NCBI GenBank assembly: GCA_965222755.1
Contig: CBDCUK010000001.1
Coordinates: 558,001 to 622,000, forward strand
Length of the DNA stretch: 64,000 bases
From: JABABV01 sp965222755
GTDB lineage: Bacteria; Bacillota_I; Bacilli_A; Mycoplasmatales; JABABV01
Direction of reading: 5' to 3'
Below the pieces are notes generated by a model that saw only the letters and a program-made list of their open reading frames with translations, was not told the origin of the DNA and ran no database searches. Below, one piece after another: positions 11,306 to 23,370 of this stretch. The first letter of the stretch is position 1. Each line of letters begins with the position of its first letter. Both the position numbers and the translations under genes were made by a program.

Positions 11306-12165
11306 TATTCTTCCTTCTTGATCTTGTCTTTTTTAATAAAGATTTTTTTGATTTTTTTGGTTGCTCTTTTATGGATTTTTTTACCAGATTTTTCTAAATC
11401 TTTATTTGGTATTATTCCAATACGTTTTTTAAGTTCGTTGTTTAACTTACGATGCTTAGAAAAATAACTTAATCGATGAAGTTGAAGTGGTAATCAAGTT
11501 AGAGTTTTGTTTCTGCGGACAAATTCTAATAACTTAACAATATCAATATTAGTTTTTTTTCATGATACTTCATGCAAATGTAAAACAACAGTATTTTTGG
11601 TCGGTATTTGTAAAGCAAAATAATCCATTGGATAAACTTTTATTCTAGTTGGTAATTCTTGATAGCGGTTATTTAGTATAAGACCATATTCACTACATAA
11701 TAAAAAAGTAAATAGTTCATTATTTATAAAAAAAGGTATTTTATAATATTCTACACTATCGAAAAGTTCATAAATATCTAATAATTGTTTGATTAGTGGG
11801 TGTTTTGGAATAACTGAAATAAACCCTGTTGCAATTAGTTTTTGATGTTCAAACCCAATTGTCATATCACTATTATTAAAGATTGTACCAAAGTTATTGA
11901 TAGCTTTCATATCAGTATCTAAATAAACTCCACCATATTCGTAAAGGATTTTTAAACGGACATAATCAGAAACATATGCATATTTTTTATAGTCATATGA
12001 TTTTTTACAATATTTATTTTCTAACAAATTAAAATTATCTTCTGTTCAAATTCTAATCTCATATTTAGGGAAGATTTTCTGTCAGCTTTTTATGTTATTG
12101 TTTAGTCTTTCAGGCATTTTACTACCGAATCAACAATAATGAATTATTTTAGGTATGCGTTGCAT
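11305..12165 (-). CDS. GT32-type glycosyltransferase with DXD motif
   Basis: A 286-residue protein of the glycosyltransferase DXD sugar-binding family (GT32, as in capsule and glycan synthesis). It begins IPKIIHYCWFGSKMPERL, the usual GT32 opening, continues with SWQKIFPKYEIRIWTEDNF, and contains SDYVRLKILYEYGGVYLDTD near residues 65-85, where D-T-D is the metal/nucleotide-sugar site. The last 70 residues are very Lys-rich and may bind membrane or nucleic acid. The start at 12165 has GAGAGGTAG upstream. It is first in the leftward unit and overlaps the GT2 gene by one base. Together they suggest glycolipid or surface-polysaccharide synthesis. Confidence 0.88.
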
Positions 12166-12222
12166 TTTTGACTACCTCTCTTAATCTTTTTACTATTATA
12201 TCAAAAAAATATAAATAAATGG

Positions 12223-12251
12223 TTGCTTTTTTATAATTTAATTAGTATAAT
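12223..12251 (+). promoter_or_regulatory. Promoter of the S1-domain gene
   Basis: TTGCTT (12223-12228), a 17-base spacer and TATAAT (12246-12251) lie 45 bases before the ATG of the S1 gene. It is in the divergent gap opposite the GT32 gene. Confidence 0.65.
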
Positions 12252-12296
12252 TTTATAAATATAGTCAATTAGAAATAAATGTTTCAAGGGGTCCAA

Positions 12297-12530
12297 ATGG
12301 ATAATTTAGAATTAAACAGTGTAGTTGAAGGTACAGTTACTGGTATAGTTAGTTTCGGTGCTTTCGTTGATATAGGCGTAGAAAAAAATGGTTTAATCCA
12401 TATTTCAAATATTAGCGATGAATACATCAAAGATATTAATGAATTCTTAAAAGTTGGTCAAAAAGTTAAAGTTCAAATCATTAACATTGACAAAAAACTT
12501 GGTCGTATTAGCTTAAAAATCGTTAAATAA
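12297..12530 (+). CDS. Single S1-domain RNA-binding protein
   Basis: A 77-residue protein that is almost entirely one S1 OB-fold: GTVTGIVSFGAFVDIG, NGLIHISNISDEY and a VGQKVKVQII..KLGRISLK end. It resembles small general-stress/ribosome-associated S1 proteins such as YabR (GSP13) of Firmicutes, though it lacks the long basic tail of those. The ATG at 12297 is chosen because AAGGGG is directly upstream; an ATG at 12279 is in frame but has no ribosome site. It is a single-gene unit with its own promoter and terminator. Confidence 0.9.
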   Translation: MDNLELNSVVEGTVTGIVSFGAFVDIGVEKNGLIHISNISDEYIKDINEFLKVGQKVKVQIINIDKKLGRISLKIVK

Positions 12531-12609
12531 TTTTTAAAATAATTACGAAAAACAATACAATCTTTACAGGTTAAAATTATATTATTAAAAAAATTTACTA
12601 TATTTACAA

Positions 12610-12650
12610 AATAAAATAGAAGTTGTTATGACTTCTATTTTATTTTTTTG
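12610..12650. terminator. Bidirectional intrinsic terminator
   Basis: ATAAAATAGAAGT and ACTTCTATTTTAT form a 13-bp perfect stem with a short loop and T-runs on both sides. It separates the S1 gene from the convergent 641-residue membrane protein gene. Confidence 0.8.
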
Positions 12651-12660
12651 TTTAGTAAAT

Positions 12661-14586
12661 TTATTTAGCAAACACATAATAGAAATCGTTTTCTACGATA
12701 ATTTGATATTTTAAATCGCTAATAATAGAACTATCAATATTTGTTTTTAGTTTTATAATCCATTGAATATTAGTTTTTCCGATTGCTTCTTTGAAAGATT
12801 TTATAGTTAGAGCATTAACTAAAACATTATCAATAAATTGAGCATTTGGATCTCTTACTAGTATTCCTTTTTTAAAATAAACATTAATTCAATCATAATC
12901 CCCTAAATAGCGAACGTTTTTATTAATATCATTTTTTGGATCATTAATATAATCATCCATTTTATCAGATATATCTTTAACCCCTTTATTAACTAAAGTA
13001 AAACTACTATAATTTTGATAGTTAATTTTAGGAATATTAATTGCAATAATTGAACTTAAAGTTCCTGACATCACAATCAAAGCAATAAACCAGTTGAATT
13101 TTTTAATAATAGTTGAAAGATTTAAAAAAATGAAAGCTGCTGGAATAATAATTACTCACAACATGATTTGATAATTAAAATCAGGACTGAAATAACGTTT
13201 ATAAAAAATTTGAAATAACGGATTCAAAATAATTAAAGTACTAATAAACAATCACATAATTAAAACATTTATTTTATTAAAGACTCAGGTTTTTTTAACC
13301 CCTTTAATAATTATATATATCATTATTGTGAATTCTAAGACTCACGCCAAAAATAAAAATAATCAATTCACGAGGTGATTTTTAAAACTAAAGAAATAAT
13401 CAGCATTTCAGACTTGCTTTCAATTTTCATGATGATTTAAAATTAATAAATAAACACTAATAATAAATAAAATTGATGGCACGATTAAAACTACTAAATA
13501 ACGATCTTCATAAATGTTAATTTCTATTTTTTTGAATATTTCACTACGTCAATAATAAATAAATATGACATATAATAGAAACCCAAAAAATAAAATTAAG
13601 ACAGTTCACCCAATTAAATTACCGATATTAAAGAAAAGAAATGCTAAACTTATACAAGGTGAGAAAAAGGTAATCATAAAATCTAGCACAAAATTCTTTT
13701 TATATTTAAAAATAATTAAAAACATCACAATGAAAAAAATTGCAAAATTAACATAAATAATTTGGTTTGAAAAATTTAGTGCTATCGTTGAAATAATCGA
13801 TGCAATAATTAAATAATAACGATTCCGAAAACTAGATAATAAATATCTAATATAAAAGGAAATTGCTAAGAATATTAAATTAAAACATAAGAACATTCCT
13901 GTTCATGGAAAAATAGTTAGTAGAAAATGAATCATTAAAAACAAAACTACGACAATCATTCCTTTGGTATGATTTTTTGTCTTCACCATAATCGAAATAC
14001 TTGCTAATGAAAAAAAGACAAAAGTTATTAAAAATAATAAGTTTAAAATTCAATTTGTTAAAAAAGCAATATCAAAGTTAAAAAATTTCACTAACATCGC
14101 AATTCATAAATAATAGGCATTAAATTTTGAAATAACTGAGCCTTTAAAACTAATCAATAAATTACTACTATTAGTATTATTGTTAATTAAGCCAATGAAA
14201 TCCTCATTTTGATAATCAGATTTTAATGGTCACAACGAATAATAAATAATAATCAAAACAATTGATAATGAAAACGCTAATAGTAAAACGCGATAATTAA
14301 TATATTTATGAAACCATTTTTTATAATTAATAATAATATATACCAACATAAAAACATTGATCATTAAAATTGCGACAAATAATGGTATTGAACTAGAAGA
14401 TAAAAAAATAAATGGTAAACTAACTAATCAAATCAATAAGAAATAAATAATAAATCCTAATGGAACAGACATTAAATAGTTAGTTCGTAATAAAGCAAAA
14501 TGCTCTTGGAATGTTCTTCCAAGAGCAAATCAAGTTGTTAATAAAAAGATGATCAATAAAATCCCCACAAAAATATTAGCTAGCAT
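12661..14586 (-). CDS. Large multi-pass membrane protein, possibly a GT-C-like glycosyltransferase
   Basis: This 641-residue protein is not recognised with certainty. About twelve or more hydrophobic helices run from the N-terminus to about residue 510 (for example MLANIFVGILLIIFLLTTW and IALIVMSGTLSSIIAINIP). They are followed by a soluble C-terminal domain of about 130 residues beginning PKINYQNYSSFTLVNKGVKD and including RYLGDYDWINVYFKKGI and QWIIKL..TNIDSS. A long polytopic core with a soluble tail resembles GT-C glycosyltransferases and related mycoplasma membrane proteins, but I see no diagnostic motif. Its frame is open with TGA as Trp throughout. It starts 21 bp after rluA-type gene with GGAGG upstream, in the same leftward unit. 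Confidence 0.7.
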
Positions 14587-14607
14587 TCTTATTAACCTCC
14601 GATTATT

Positions 14608-15507
14608 TTAAATACTAAAAGATTTATTATTTAAATATTCTAATGGTTTAACTATATTATTAAATTTTATTTTACAGCTAGATAGATAAAAATCATCGGC
14701 TGATTCACGTGAGCCATATTTAATATCTCCAATGATTGGATTTTGTAATGCTCTTAACATCGCTCTAATTTGATGTTTACGTCCAGTAATAATTCTAATA
14801 TCTAATAAAAATTTATTTTTTTCAATTTGGCGACAATCGACAACATCTGTAAGTGCGATTTGAGCTCTAATTGGGGCTTTTGGTTTAGTAAAGGAAAAGA
14901 TCATCATTTTTTGTAATTCATCATGATATATGTATCCTTTAATTAATTTTGGTAACATTGCTTTCGTTACAAATGTTTTATATCATTTAGAAATTGCATC
15001 TGGTTCACGAAAAGCACTATTTAAAGTTTGTAATGCAATTAAATTTTTACCATAAACAACAATTCCCTGACTTCATTTATCAATACGATTACAATGACTA
15101 ACTTTAAAAGCATTTTCTTTTTTCGGATCATAATCCCCTTGTTTAAATAAATAATATTTAACTTGGTTATCTAAAGTATTATCAATAGGACCATGAACTA
15201 CTAAACGAGTTGGTTTGTTAGCAATTAAAATATTTTTATCTTCATAAACTATTCCGAATTCAATATTTACTTTTGGAATAACTTCGATTTTAGTATTAAC
15301 TAGTTGAGGATCAAGTCCGAAAACTTTAATTTCATCATTAAGTTGGATTTTATGTACTCCATCTTTGATCGCTTTACCGTTAATTTTAATTTCTCTTTGC
15401 CTTAGTAGGCGATAAATCTTACTATGTGGTACTTGGTTGAAAGTTTTAATCAAGAATTTGTCTAAGCGTCTTCCTTGATCGTTTTGATTGACGATTAAAA
15501 TAATCAT
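14608..15507 (-). CDS. RluA-family 23S rRNA/tRNA pseudouridine synthase
   Basis: A 299-residue RluC/RluD-type enzyme that isomerises uridine in RNA. An N-terminal S4 domain (DQGRRLDKFLIKTFNQV, SKIYRLLRQREIKINGK) is followed by the catalytic domain. YEDKNILIANKPTRLVVHG and the catalytic motif CNRIDKWSQGI (Asp143) are visible; the usual form is HRLDxxTSG, so His-Arg-Leu is Asn-Arg-Ile here. The C-terminal KTGRKHQIR-like motif reads ITGRKHQIRAMLRAL. Length is normal. It starts with AAGGAG upstream, overlapping the intergenic end of the CPBP gene by a few bases. Which uridine it modifies cannot be told from sequence. Confidence 0.93.
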
Positions 15508-15518
15508 ATTTTAACTCC

Positions 15519-16349
15519 TTATGATAATATCAAGATTGAATTATGATTTGTTGCAGTCATAATTGTGGCTATTAAATTGGTTGATAAATGAACAGAAATT
15601 GAATAATGAATTTTATATCCACTAAAAGCATAGATTGAAGAAAAAACTAATCCGCTGCCAATATATGGAAAGGCATGTCAATAATCATCACTTAAAACAA
15701 CATGCATTAAGCCAAATAATAAAGATGATGCCATAAATAAAGATCATTTAATAATGTTTTTATTTTGATGATTGATTCATTTCCTATTTACTAAATTCAT
15801 AATTCCTAAACGAGTTCCAATTTCTTCAGAAATTGGTCCCACAAAAATAACTAATAATAAATACAAGAATAAATTGGCATTTTTTAAATTATCCAGACTA
15901 TTTTCATTACTACTATTTCGTGGTAACTTAGCTCCATGATGAGTTAATGAGTACAATCCATTACCCATAAGAGAAAAAACATCTTCAACAAGAATTAAAG
16001 CAAAAATACCCACTAATGTAAAAATTAAAAAATTAATTCATTCTTCTTTAAATCTTAATAAAGAAATTTTTTCTCAAAATTGTTTAATAAATAATAGCGC
16101 TACTAAACAAATTGGTAATTCAGAAAAAATTTGAATTAAAGCTGATGTAATTGGAGGTATTGAAGTTAAATTTTGATGTCCTGGAAACAGAAAATATAAT
16201 ACTACTAATATATTTGGCACAACAAATAAACCTAGGATGAATGCAAAAAAAGCAATTAATCCATCTTTTAATACTGGACTGTAATCATCAATTCCAAAGC
16301 GTAAATAACTATTATATTTTTTCATTCAAATTTTTATATTATTAATCAT
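15519..16349 (-). CDS. CPBP family intramembrane metalloprotease
   Basis: A 276-residue polytopic protein of the CPBP/Abi (CAAX protease and bacteriocin-processing) family. The three conserved motifs are present in order within membrane helices: SEEIGTR (Glu175, Glu176, Arg180), FGLMH (Phe212, His216) and HLSTN near the C-terminus. These bind the catalytic metal. Hydrophobic helices cover most of the rest. The start at 16349 has AGAGGTTC upstream; the ATG at 16325 has no ribosome site. It overlaps pncA by 8 bp. The substrate is unknown; in mycoplasmas these genes are common and need not be bacteriocin-linked. Confidence 0.9.
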
Positions 16350-16959
16350 AGTTTAGAACCTCTTTGAAATTAACATTTCTGTTTTTTAACTCACTAATAA
16401 TTATACTATCATTATCTGGATTTACTGATTTAGTTAATTCTAAATAAGTTGATACTTGATAATTTAATTCCAAAGCATCTTTAATCGTAAATAAAACACA
16501 ATAATCAAAAGACAGCCCAACTATTGTTATTTTTTTTATATTATGCATTTTTAAAATTTCATTTAATTTTGTTACTTCATTATTTTGATCTTTAAATCCA
16601 CTATATGATTCATTATTAATTTTATAACCTTTTTTAACTATGTAATCAATATCTGCAATATTAATAGATTTAACTATTTCTGATCCTAAACTATTTTGTA
16701 TACAATGATCTGGTCACATAATTTGAGAACTACCATTAATTATTACTGATGAATATAATGGTTTATTATGAGTGCTGGCAAAAGATATATGTTTTAAAGG
16801 ATGGAAATCTTTTGTTGCTATTACTAAATTATTTTTAGATCTAAATTTTAATATCAAATCATTAATTCCAGTAATAATTTTTTCACCATCTTTAACATAT
16901 AAATTTCCAGAAGGTGTTGCAAAGTCATTTTGCATATCAATAATTATTAAAGCTTCCAT
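16342..16959 (-). CDS. pncA: Nicotinamidase (isochorismatase-fold hydrolase)
   Basis: A 205-residue cysteine hydrolase that converts nicotinamide to nicotinate for NAD salvage. The triad is visible: Asp8 in IIDMQNDF, Lys50 in ATKDFHP, and Cys154 in VGLSFDYCV. Metal-ligand positions DFHP (His53) and ASTH (His64) follow, which distinguishes nicotinamidases from other isochorismatase-fold proteins. A cis-peptide-type ITIVGLS segment precedes the Cys. The ribosome site is modest (CGGAGA, longer spacing). It is first in the leftward unit with the CPBP protease, pseudouridine synthase and membrane protein. Confidence 0.9.
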
Positions 16960-17080
16960 TGTGATTTTAGTCTCCGTTTCTAATTATTTAATAAAATTAA
17001 AACTTTAATAAATTATATACTAAATTTAAACGTTTCACAAAATAAAAACAATTTGATTAAATAAAATTTAATATATGATA

Positions 17081-17121
17081 AAATTCAAAACAACAATTTT
17101 TGAAATTGTTGTTTTGAATTT
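17081..17121. terminator. Strong intrinsic terminator
   Basis: A 19-bp inverted repeat with arms AAATTCAAAACAACAATTT (17081-17099) and its complement (17103-17121), with a 3-base loop, lies directly after the cardiolipin-synthase-like gene. It isolates that gene from pncA. Confidence 0.8.
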
Positions 17122-17124
17122 CCT

Positions 17125-18654
17125 TTAAAAGAAAGGTTCTATTAACTGAAAAATTAAATTTTTTGTTTTAATAAAATAATTTTCCTGTTCGAATTCTTTA
17201 ACTATTAATGGCTTAGAATGTTCGAGATCATTTTTAAAACTTTTCTCTAAATTATAAATTAAATCTTTATTATTAACAAATGCTGAAAGTTCAAAATTCA
17301 AGAATAAAGAACGATGATCTAAATTAATTGAACCAACAATGGCAAACTTAGAATCAAAAATAAAAGTTTTACTATGAATAAAAATGTCTTTATACATAAA
17401 AACTTCAGCACCATATTTAATTAATTGACTAGATTTGAATTTTGTTAAGAAGTAAACCATTTGTTTATCTGCTCGACCTGGAATTAGAATTTTAATTTTA
17501 ATACCACTTACTAAAGCTCTTTTTAAAGCATTAATAATATCATCGTCTGGGGAAAAATAAGGTGTTGTAATTCAAATTGTTTTTTTAGCACTACTAATTA
17601 ATTTCAATAATATTTGCTTAATATTGAATTCTCGATCATTAGGTCCTGATGGAAACATTAAGATATTACCGTCATCTTCAAGCGTTTTATTGCTTTTTAA
17701 ATATTTATCATCATCAAGTTTTTCTTTTGTTCATCGAACCCAGTCTTGAGCAAATATTAAAGCAATCGAACTAATGATAGTTCCTTTAACAAAATAATGA
17801 GAATCTTTTCAAAAACCAAATTTTTTAGATTTTGAAATATATTCATCACCAATATTCATACCACCAAAAAAAGCTACTTCATTATCAATGATCACAATTT
17901 TACGATGGTGGCGATAATTATTAGAAGATCCTACAAAAGGCGGAAATAAAAATTTATTTTGATAAACAACTTTAGCTCCAGCTTTACGTAAATCATAAAT
18001 GTGTTTAAGTGGAAATCCTAAAATTCCAAGATAATCAAATAAAATTCTTACTTCAATTCCATCTGATAACCTATCGAGTAAAATCATTTTTAATTCTCGA
18101 AAAATATCACCATCATGAACTAAATAATATTCAATATTAATAAAATTTTTAGCTTTTCGTAAATGACTAAATAATAAATTATATTTATGATTCCCGTGAT
18201 CTAATAGTCGAATTGTTGAATTAGTTGATAAATTATTGTGCGTTACTTTACTTAAAAAACTAACAATTTCACGTAATTGAGGATCGTTATTTGATTTTAA
18301 AAATTCTTCTTGTTCAGCGTTATTTTTTAATAAATCTTTATCAATTTTATCGGTTACTAATTTTTGATATTTTTTAAAATTAAAATTTAATCCATATGCT
18401 AAATAGAAAGCATGTGTAAAAATCGGCACAAAGCACAATGCCATAAATCATGAAATTTTAGCAGTTGTATTTTTATTAGATGTAAATAGTAGACAAAAAA
18501 TAAAAACATTTATAACTTGAAAACCGAAAACTAACATAATAAATCAAAATAAATGATTGTTAATAAATAAATTAATAATAAAATATATTATTAAAGCAAT
18601 AAATATTCAAAATAAAATATTTATTAAATGGTAAAATTTAAATTTTTTAAACAT
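17125..18654 (-). CDS. cls: Cardiolipin synthase-like phospholipase D family protein
   Basis: A 509-residue membrane enzyme that would join two phosphatidylglycerols to make cardiolipin. The N-terminus carries two or three hydrophobic helices (LINILFWIFIALIIYFIIN). Two HKD catalytic motifs follow: HHRKIVIID with H250, K252 and D257, then GGMNIGDEY; and IHSKTFIFD with H427, K429 and D434, then VGSINLDHRS. Length and domain order match ClsA-type enzymes. GAGG precedes the start at 18654. It is a single-gene unit ending at the strong hairpin at 17081. Confidence 0.93.
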
Positions 18655-18751
18655 ATTTTTAAAAACCTCGGTTTTAATAGCTAATACTTACAAAATCGTG
18701 ATATCTTTAAATAATTTATACCATATTTAACATAAAAAAAGCAAAAAAAAA

Positions 18752-18842
18752 TGGCGGAGTAGGTGGGACTCGAACCCACGCGCCACTTACGCGGCCTACA
18801 TCCTTAGCAGGGACGCCTCTTCACCAACTTGAGTACTACTCC
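18752..18842 (-). tRNA. tRNA-Ser(GCU) with encoded CCA
   Basis: On the minus strand GGAGTAG pairs with CTACTCC, the T arm reads GTGGGTTCGAGTCCCAC, and the anticodon loop CTGCTAA gives anticodon GCU (codons AGC/AGU). A long variable arm (GGCCGCGTAAGTGGC) marks it as a class II serine tRNA. CCA is encoded, so the 91-base span includes it. Confidence 0.95.
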
Positions 18843-19025
18843 ATTTAATTCTTTTTGCTTAATGCCTTTATATTATATACAAAAAAAATTAAAATAGAAA
18901 GTAAAATTTAATAAATATTTATAAAGATTGATTTTTTATTGTATAATCTCTTTATATAATGTAATTTAATATTTTTTAAAATTATTAAAAAAAATAAAAT
19001 AAGTACAGAAAAATGGGTGGCTAAA

Positions 19026-20507
19026 GTGCAAGGTATTGAAATAAATAAAAAACATAAATATAATCTAGGTTCTGCTTTTGCTTTAGTAGTAGGAAATGTG
19101 GTTGGAGCCGGTATTTTCGTTAAAAATAAAGGAATCATTGATAATACACATTCGGTTTGATTAACTGCCTTAACGTGGTTTATTGGTGGGGTTATCATTG
19201 TTTCTATGGCGCTAGCTTTAATAGAAATAATTTCCACTAATAAAAGTACTAATAATGGTGGGGTTGTTGCTTGAGGAACAAAATTTGTTAATCATCGCTT
19301 TGGCCGCACAGTAATGTGATTTATGTATTGGATTTATTTACCAATTATGATTATGTCGTTAGCTTATTATGGTGCTTATTATACTTTGCCAATGCTCTCA
19401 ATTAGTGGAGCACGTGATATTAATGGTCATTTAACAACGACAGGAACTTGAATCATGTTTGCTATCACAATCTTTTATTTAGTTGTTTTAGGTTCAGTTA
19501 ATGCATTAACTTTTAAACCTGGAAATGTTATTCAAATGATTGCAATTATCTTAACTTTAATTCCTTTAATTATTATTGTTATTATTGGATTATGTACGAA
19601 GAATGCTTCAAACATTCCAAAAGCTCATACTTATTTACATCATAGTAAGGGCTTATCGGGAGTAATCGTTTCTTTACCATCAGTTTTATTTGCCTTTGAT
19701 GGATTTTATTACGTTACTAATATTAAAGGAGATTTAAAAAATCCTCGTAAAAATTTAACATTATCATTAATTTTAGGATTATTATTTGTCTCTTTATTAT
19801 ACATCTTGATTTCAGTTGCAATTTTCTCAATTAATTTAGGAAGCGATGCTGGGGATGCTATTAAATTTAGTCATCATAGCTTTAATGGCGTTTTTGAAAA
19901 ATTTGTTGGAATTTGTATTATTATGGGATCCTTGGGTGGATTGAATGGTTATATTTTATCAGGAGCACGTATGGTTCGCCATGGAGCGCGTTATAATTTA
20001 TTACCTCTAAAAAAACATTTAATTAAAAGTAATAAGATTGATGTTCCGCATGGTTCAACTTTTGCGATTATTGGAATTGCAATTGTCTTTACGATTTTTT
20101 CCTTTTTATTTGGAACTTTAGCAAAAATCGGTGCTAGTAATATTGATGGTGGTGTTTTTGTCTTTATTAATGATTTATCAAATTGACAAACATTATTAAT
20201 TTTTATTTTTATTGGAATCATTATTGCTGGAGCGGTTGTTAATCGTTTTACTAAAAAAATCGAAGTTGATAAAAGAAAATATTTTATGCCCGCAGCTATT
20301 ATTACAGTTTTAGCTTTAATAATTATTCCGATTTGAAATATTTATAGTACGATAGTCGGTGCTTTTACTTCCTCGGATGTAGATATAAGGCAGCAAGATA
20401 TTGTTTTATTAGTCATTCTAATAGTCTTTATTTCGATTATTATTATTGGCGCTTATTGGGACAAAATATTCCGTACTGATAGAAATAAAAAAGAATGAAG
20501 TAATTAA
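19026..20507 (+). CDS. APC-superfamily amino acid permease (subgroup A)
   Basis: A 493-residue transporter with about 12 membrane helices, for amino-acid import. The first helix carries the APC pattern: LGSAFALVVGNVVGAGIFVK. A conserved loop-helix LPSVLFAFDGFYYVTNIKGD, followed by NPRKNLTLS, matches helix 6 of the two other subgroup-A genes at 25886 and 27444, and SGARMVRHGARYNLLP is the shared helix 8 region. No ATG fits the start: GTG at 19026 (preceded by GGGTGG) is chosen, and GTG at 19017 is an alternative. The frame has several TGA Trp codons. A hairpin terminator follows. Substrate is unknown. Confidence 0.88.
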
Positions 20508-20524
20508 TTTCATTCTTTTTTTTT
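20489..20524. terminator. Bidirectional intrinsic terminator
   Basis: AAGAATGAA and TTCATTCTT form the stem; A- and T-runs flank it. It serves the permease gene and convergent uvrA, whose stop begins at 20523. Confidence 0.75.
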
Positions 20525-23342
20525 ATAGATATTTTTTTAAATATTTTCCTGTTAAAGATTTCGGATTATCAACCAATTCTTCTGGACGACCAATACCAAC
20601 AATTTGACCACCAAATTTACCGCCCCCAATTCCAAGATCAATAATGTGATCGGCAACTTTAATAATGTTTAAATTATGTTCAATTACTAAAACAGTATCG
20701 CCGTTATTGACTAAGCGATTTAAAACGGTAATTAGTTTGGCAACATCATGACTGTGTAACCCAGTAGTTGGTTCATCTAATAAATATAAAGTTTTCCCAG
20801 TTGGTTTTTTTTGTAAATAAGTTGCTAGTTTAATTCTTTGAGCTTCTCCACCTGATAATTTAGTTGCTGATTGACCTAACTTAATATAGTCTAATCCAAC
20901 ATCAGATAAAGTTGCTAGTTTAATTTTTATTTTGATTCTTTGATCAAAAAAGACTAATGCTTCGGCAACTGTCATATTTAAAACTTCAGCAATATTTTTA
21001 TTTTGATATTTAATATCTAATGTTTCTTTGTTATAACGTGTTCCATCACAATCTTCACAAATAACATAAACGTTAGGCAGAAAGTGCATTTCAATTTTTA
21101 AAGAACCATCGCCACGACAACGATCACAACGACCTCCATTAACATTAAAAGAGAAACGTCCTTTTAAATAACCACGTGTTCTTGCCAATAAAGTAGATGC
21201 AAAAACATCTCTAATATCATCAAATACACTAGTGTATGTTGCTGGGTTTGAACGCGGGGTTCTTCCGATTGGATCTTGAGATATGTGCACAACTTTATCA
21301 ATTAAACTCATATTATCAATTCCACTATGTAATCCTGGTTTAATATGTTTATTTCCTAAATAGTGGCGTAAACTTTTATATAATATTTCATTAATTAAAG
21401 TTGATTTTCCTGATCCCGAAACACCAGTAATTGCAATAAATTGATTTAGTGGAATAACCACATTTAAATTTTTTAAATTGTTTGCTCGAGCACCTTTAAT
21501 AAGAAGTCTTTTATTCGTATAAGGGCGTCTTTTTAAAGGTGTTTTAATTTTTATTTTTTCCGATAAATATTGTCCAGTAATTGAATTTTCATCTTTTGAT
21601 ACTTCGAGTGGTGTTCCTTGCGAAACAACTTCTCCGCCATCAATTCCAGCTCCAGGACCAATATCAATTAATCAATCTGCTTGTCACATTGTATCTTCAT
21701 CATGTTCAACTACTAAAAGTGTATTACCTAAATCACGCATTTGTTTAAGGCTTTCAATTAATTTATCATTATCACTTTGATGTAGTCCAATTGATGGTTC
21801 ATCAAGAACATAAAGAACACCACTTAAATGGGACCCAATTTGCGTTGCTAAACGAATACGTTGTGATTCTCCTCCTGATAAAGTTGAAGCTTTTCGAGAT
21901 AAAGTTAAGTAATCTAAACCAACATTGTTTAAAAAATTTAAACGATTAATGATTTCTTTAATAATTAATTCGGAAACTTTTTTATTCAGATCACTAAGTT
22001 CTAAACTTAAAATATAATCACTAGCATCGCTAATACATAATTGTGTAAATTCAGAAATATTTAATGGTCCTACTTTTACAGATAAAGGATATGGATTTAA
22101 ACGTGTTCCATCACACTCAACACATTTAGCTTCACTCATATAATTGCTGTAATACTCACGAGCTGCTGTTGAAGACGTTTCGACATAGCGACGTTCAATC
22201 AACTTGGCAACTCCTTCAATTTTTTTATTTAATTCATAAGTATTATTATTACGAGATTTTAAACGAAAGTTAATGTTTTTATCAGAACCTTGCATAATAA
22301 TCTTGCGTTCTTTTTTCGTTAAATCTTTAATTTTTGTATTACAATCAACTTTATAATAATCTAAGAGAACTTTGAATTGTTGTCATTCTAAGTTTTCTGT
22401 ATTTTTTGTATTTTTAAAATATACAATTGCACCTTGATTAATTGTTTTATTAAAATCAGGCATTAAAAGTTCAATATCAACTTCTAATCTTAATCCTAAT
22501 CCTTTGCAATACTCACAAGCTCCACTAGGAGAATTAAAAGAAAATAAACGTGGTTCTAATGGCGGTAATTGAAAATCACATAGTTTACATGAATGATGAC
22601 GTGAAAATAAAATATCTTTTTCATTATTAACTTTCACTATTAAAAAGCCTTTACTATACTCTAAACCAACTTCAACACTATCGCTAATACGTGAATAATT
22701 ATCATCATTTAAAACGATTCGATCAACGACAATTTCAATATTATGTTTTTGATTTTTTTCTAATAAAATATCATTATCTAATAAGTGAATTTCACCATCA
22801 ATTCGAACTCGAATAAATCCATCTTGTTTTAATTGGTTGAATAAATCAACATGCGTTCCTTTTTTATTACGAATTACTGGTGCTAAAATTTGTAAACGAT
22901 CACCGATAGTATGGTGATAAATTTTTTTAATAATTTCTTTAATCGTTTGTGATTTGATAGGAATTTGATGATTCGGGCAAAACGGCGTTCCAATACGAGC
23001 ATATAGCAAACGTAAATAATCATAAATTTCAGTTACTGTTCCAACAGTAGAACGAGGATTATTAGATGTTGTTTTTTGCTCAATTGATATAGCTGGTGAT
23101 AATCCTTCAATACTATCAACTAATGGTTTTTCACTTCCGCCTAAAAATTGTCTAGCATAAGCACTTAGAGAATCAACGTAGCGACGACGACCCTCATTAT
23201 AAATAGTTTGAAATGCAAGAGAAGATTTTCCAGAACCACTAAGACCAGTAATTACTACTAATTGATTTTTAGGGATTTTAATATCTATGTTTTTTAAATT
23301 ATTTTCGCGCGCGCCTTTAACAATAATAAATTTATTTTCCAT
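20523..23342 (-). CDS. uvrA: Excinuclease ABC subunit A
   Basis: UvrA (939 residues, normal length) is the damage-recognition ATPase of nucleotide excision repair. The first Walker A is TGLSGSGKSSLAF (33-45), with YARQFLGGSEKPLVDSIEGL soon after. A four-Cys zinc finger is seen near residues 250-280 (CKLC...CEYCKGLG). ABC signatures read TLSGGESQRIRLA and KLSGGEAQRIKLA, and the second Walker A is TGVSGSGKSTL. Another zinc finger (CDRCRGDG...CEDCDGTRY) is in the second half. GGAGG precedes the start. uvrB is not in the window. The frame is uninterrupted with TGA as Trp. Confidence 0.98.
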
Positions 23343-23370
23343 TTATTAAACCTCCTTTGATTTTATAAAA

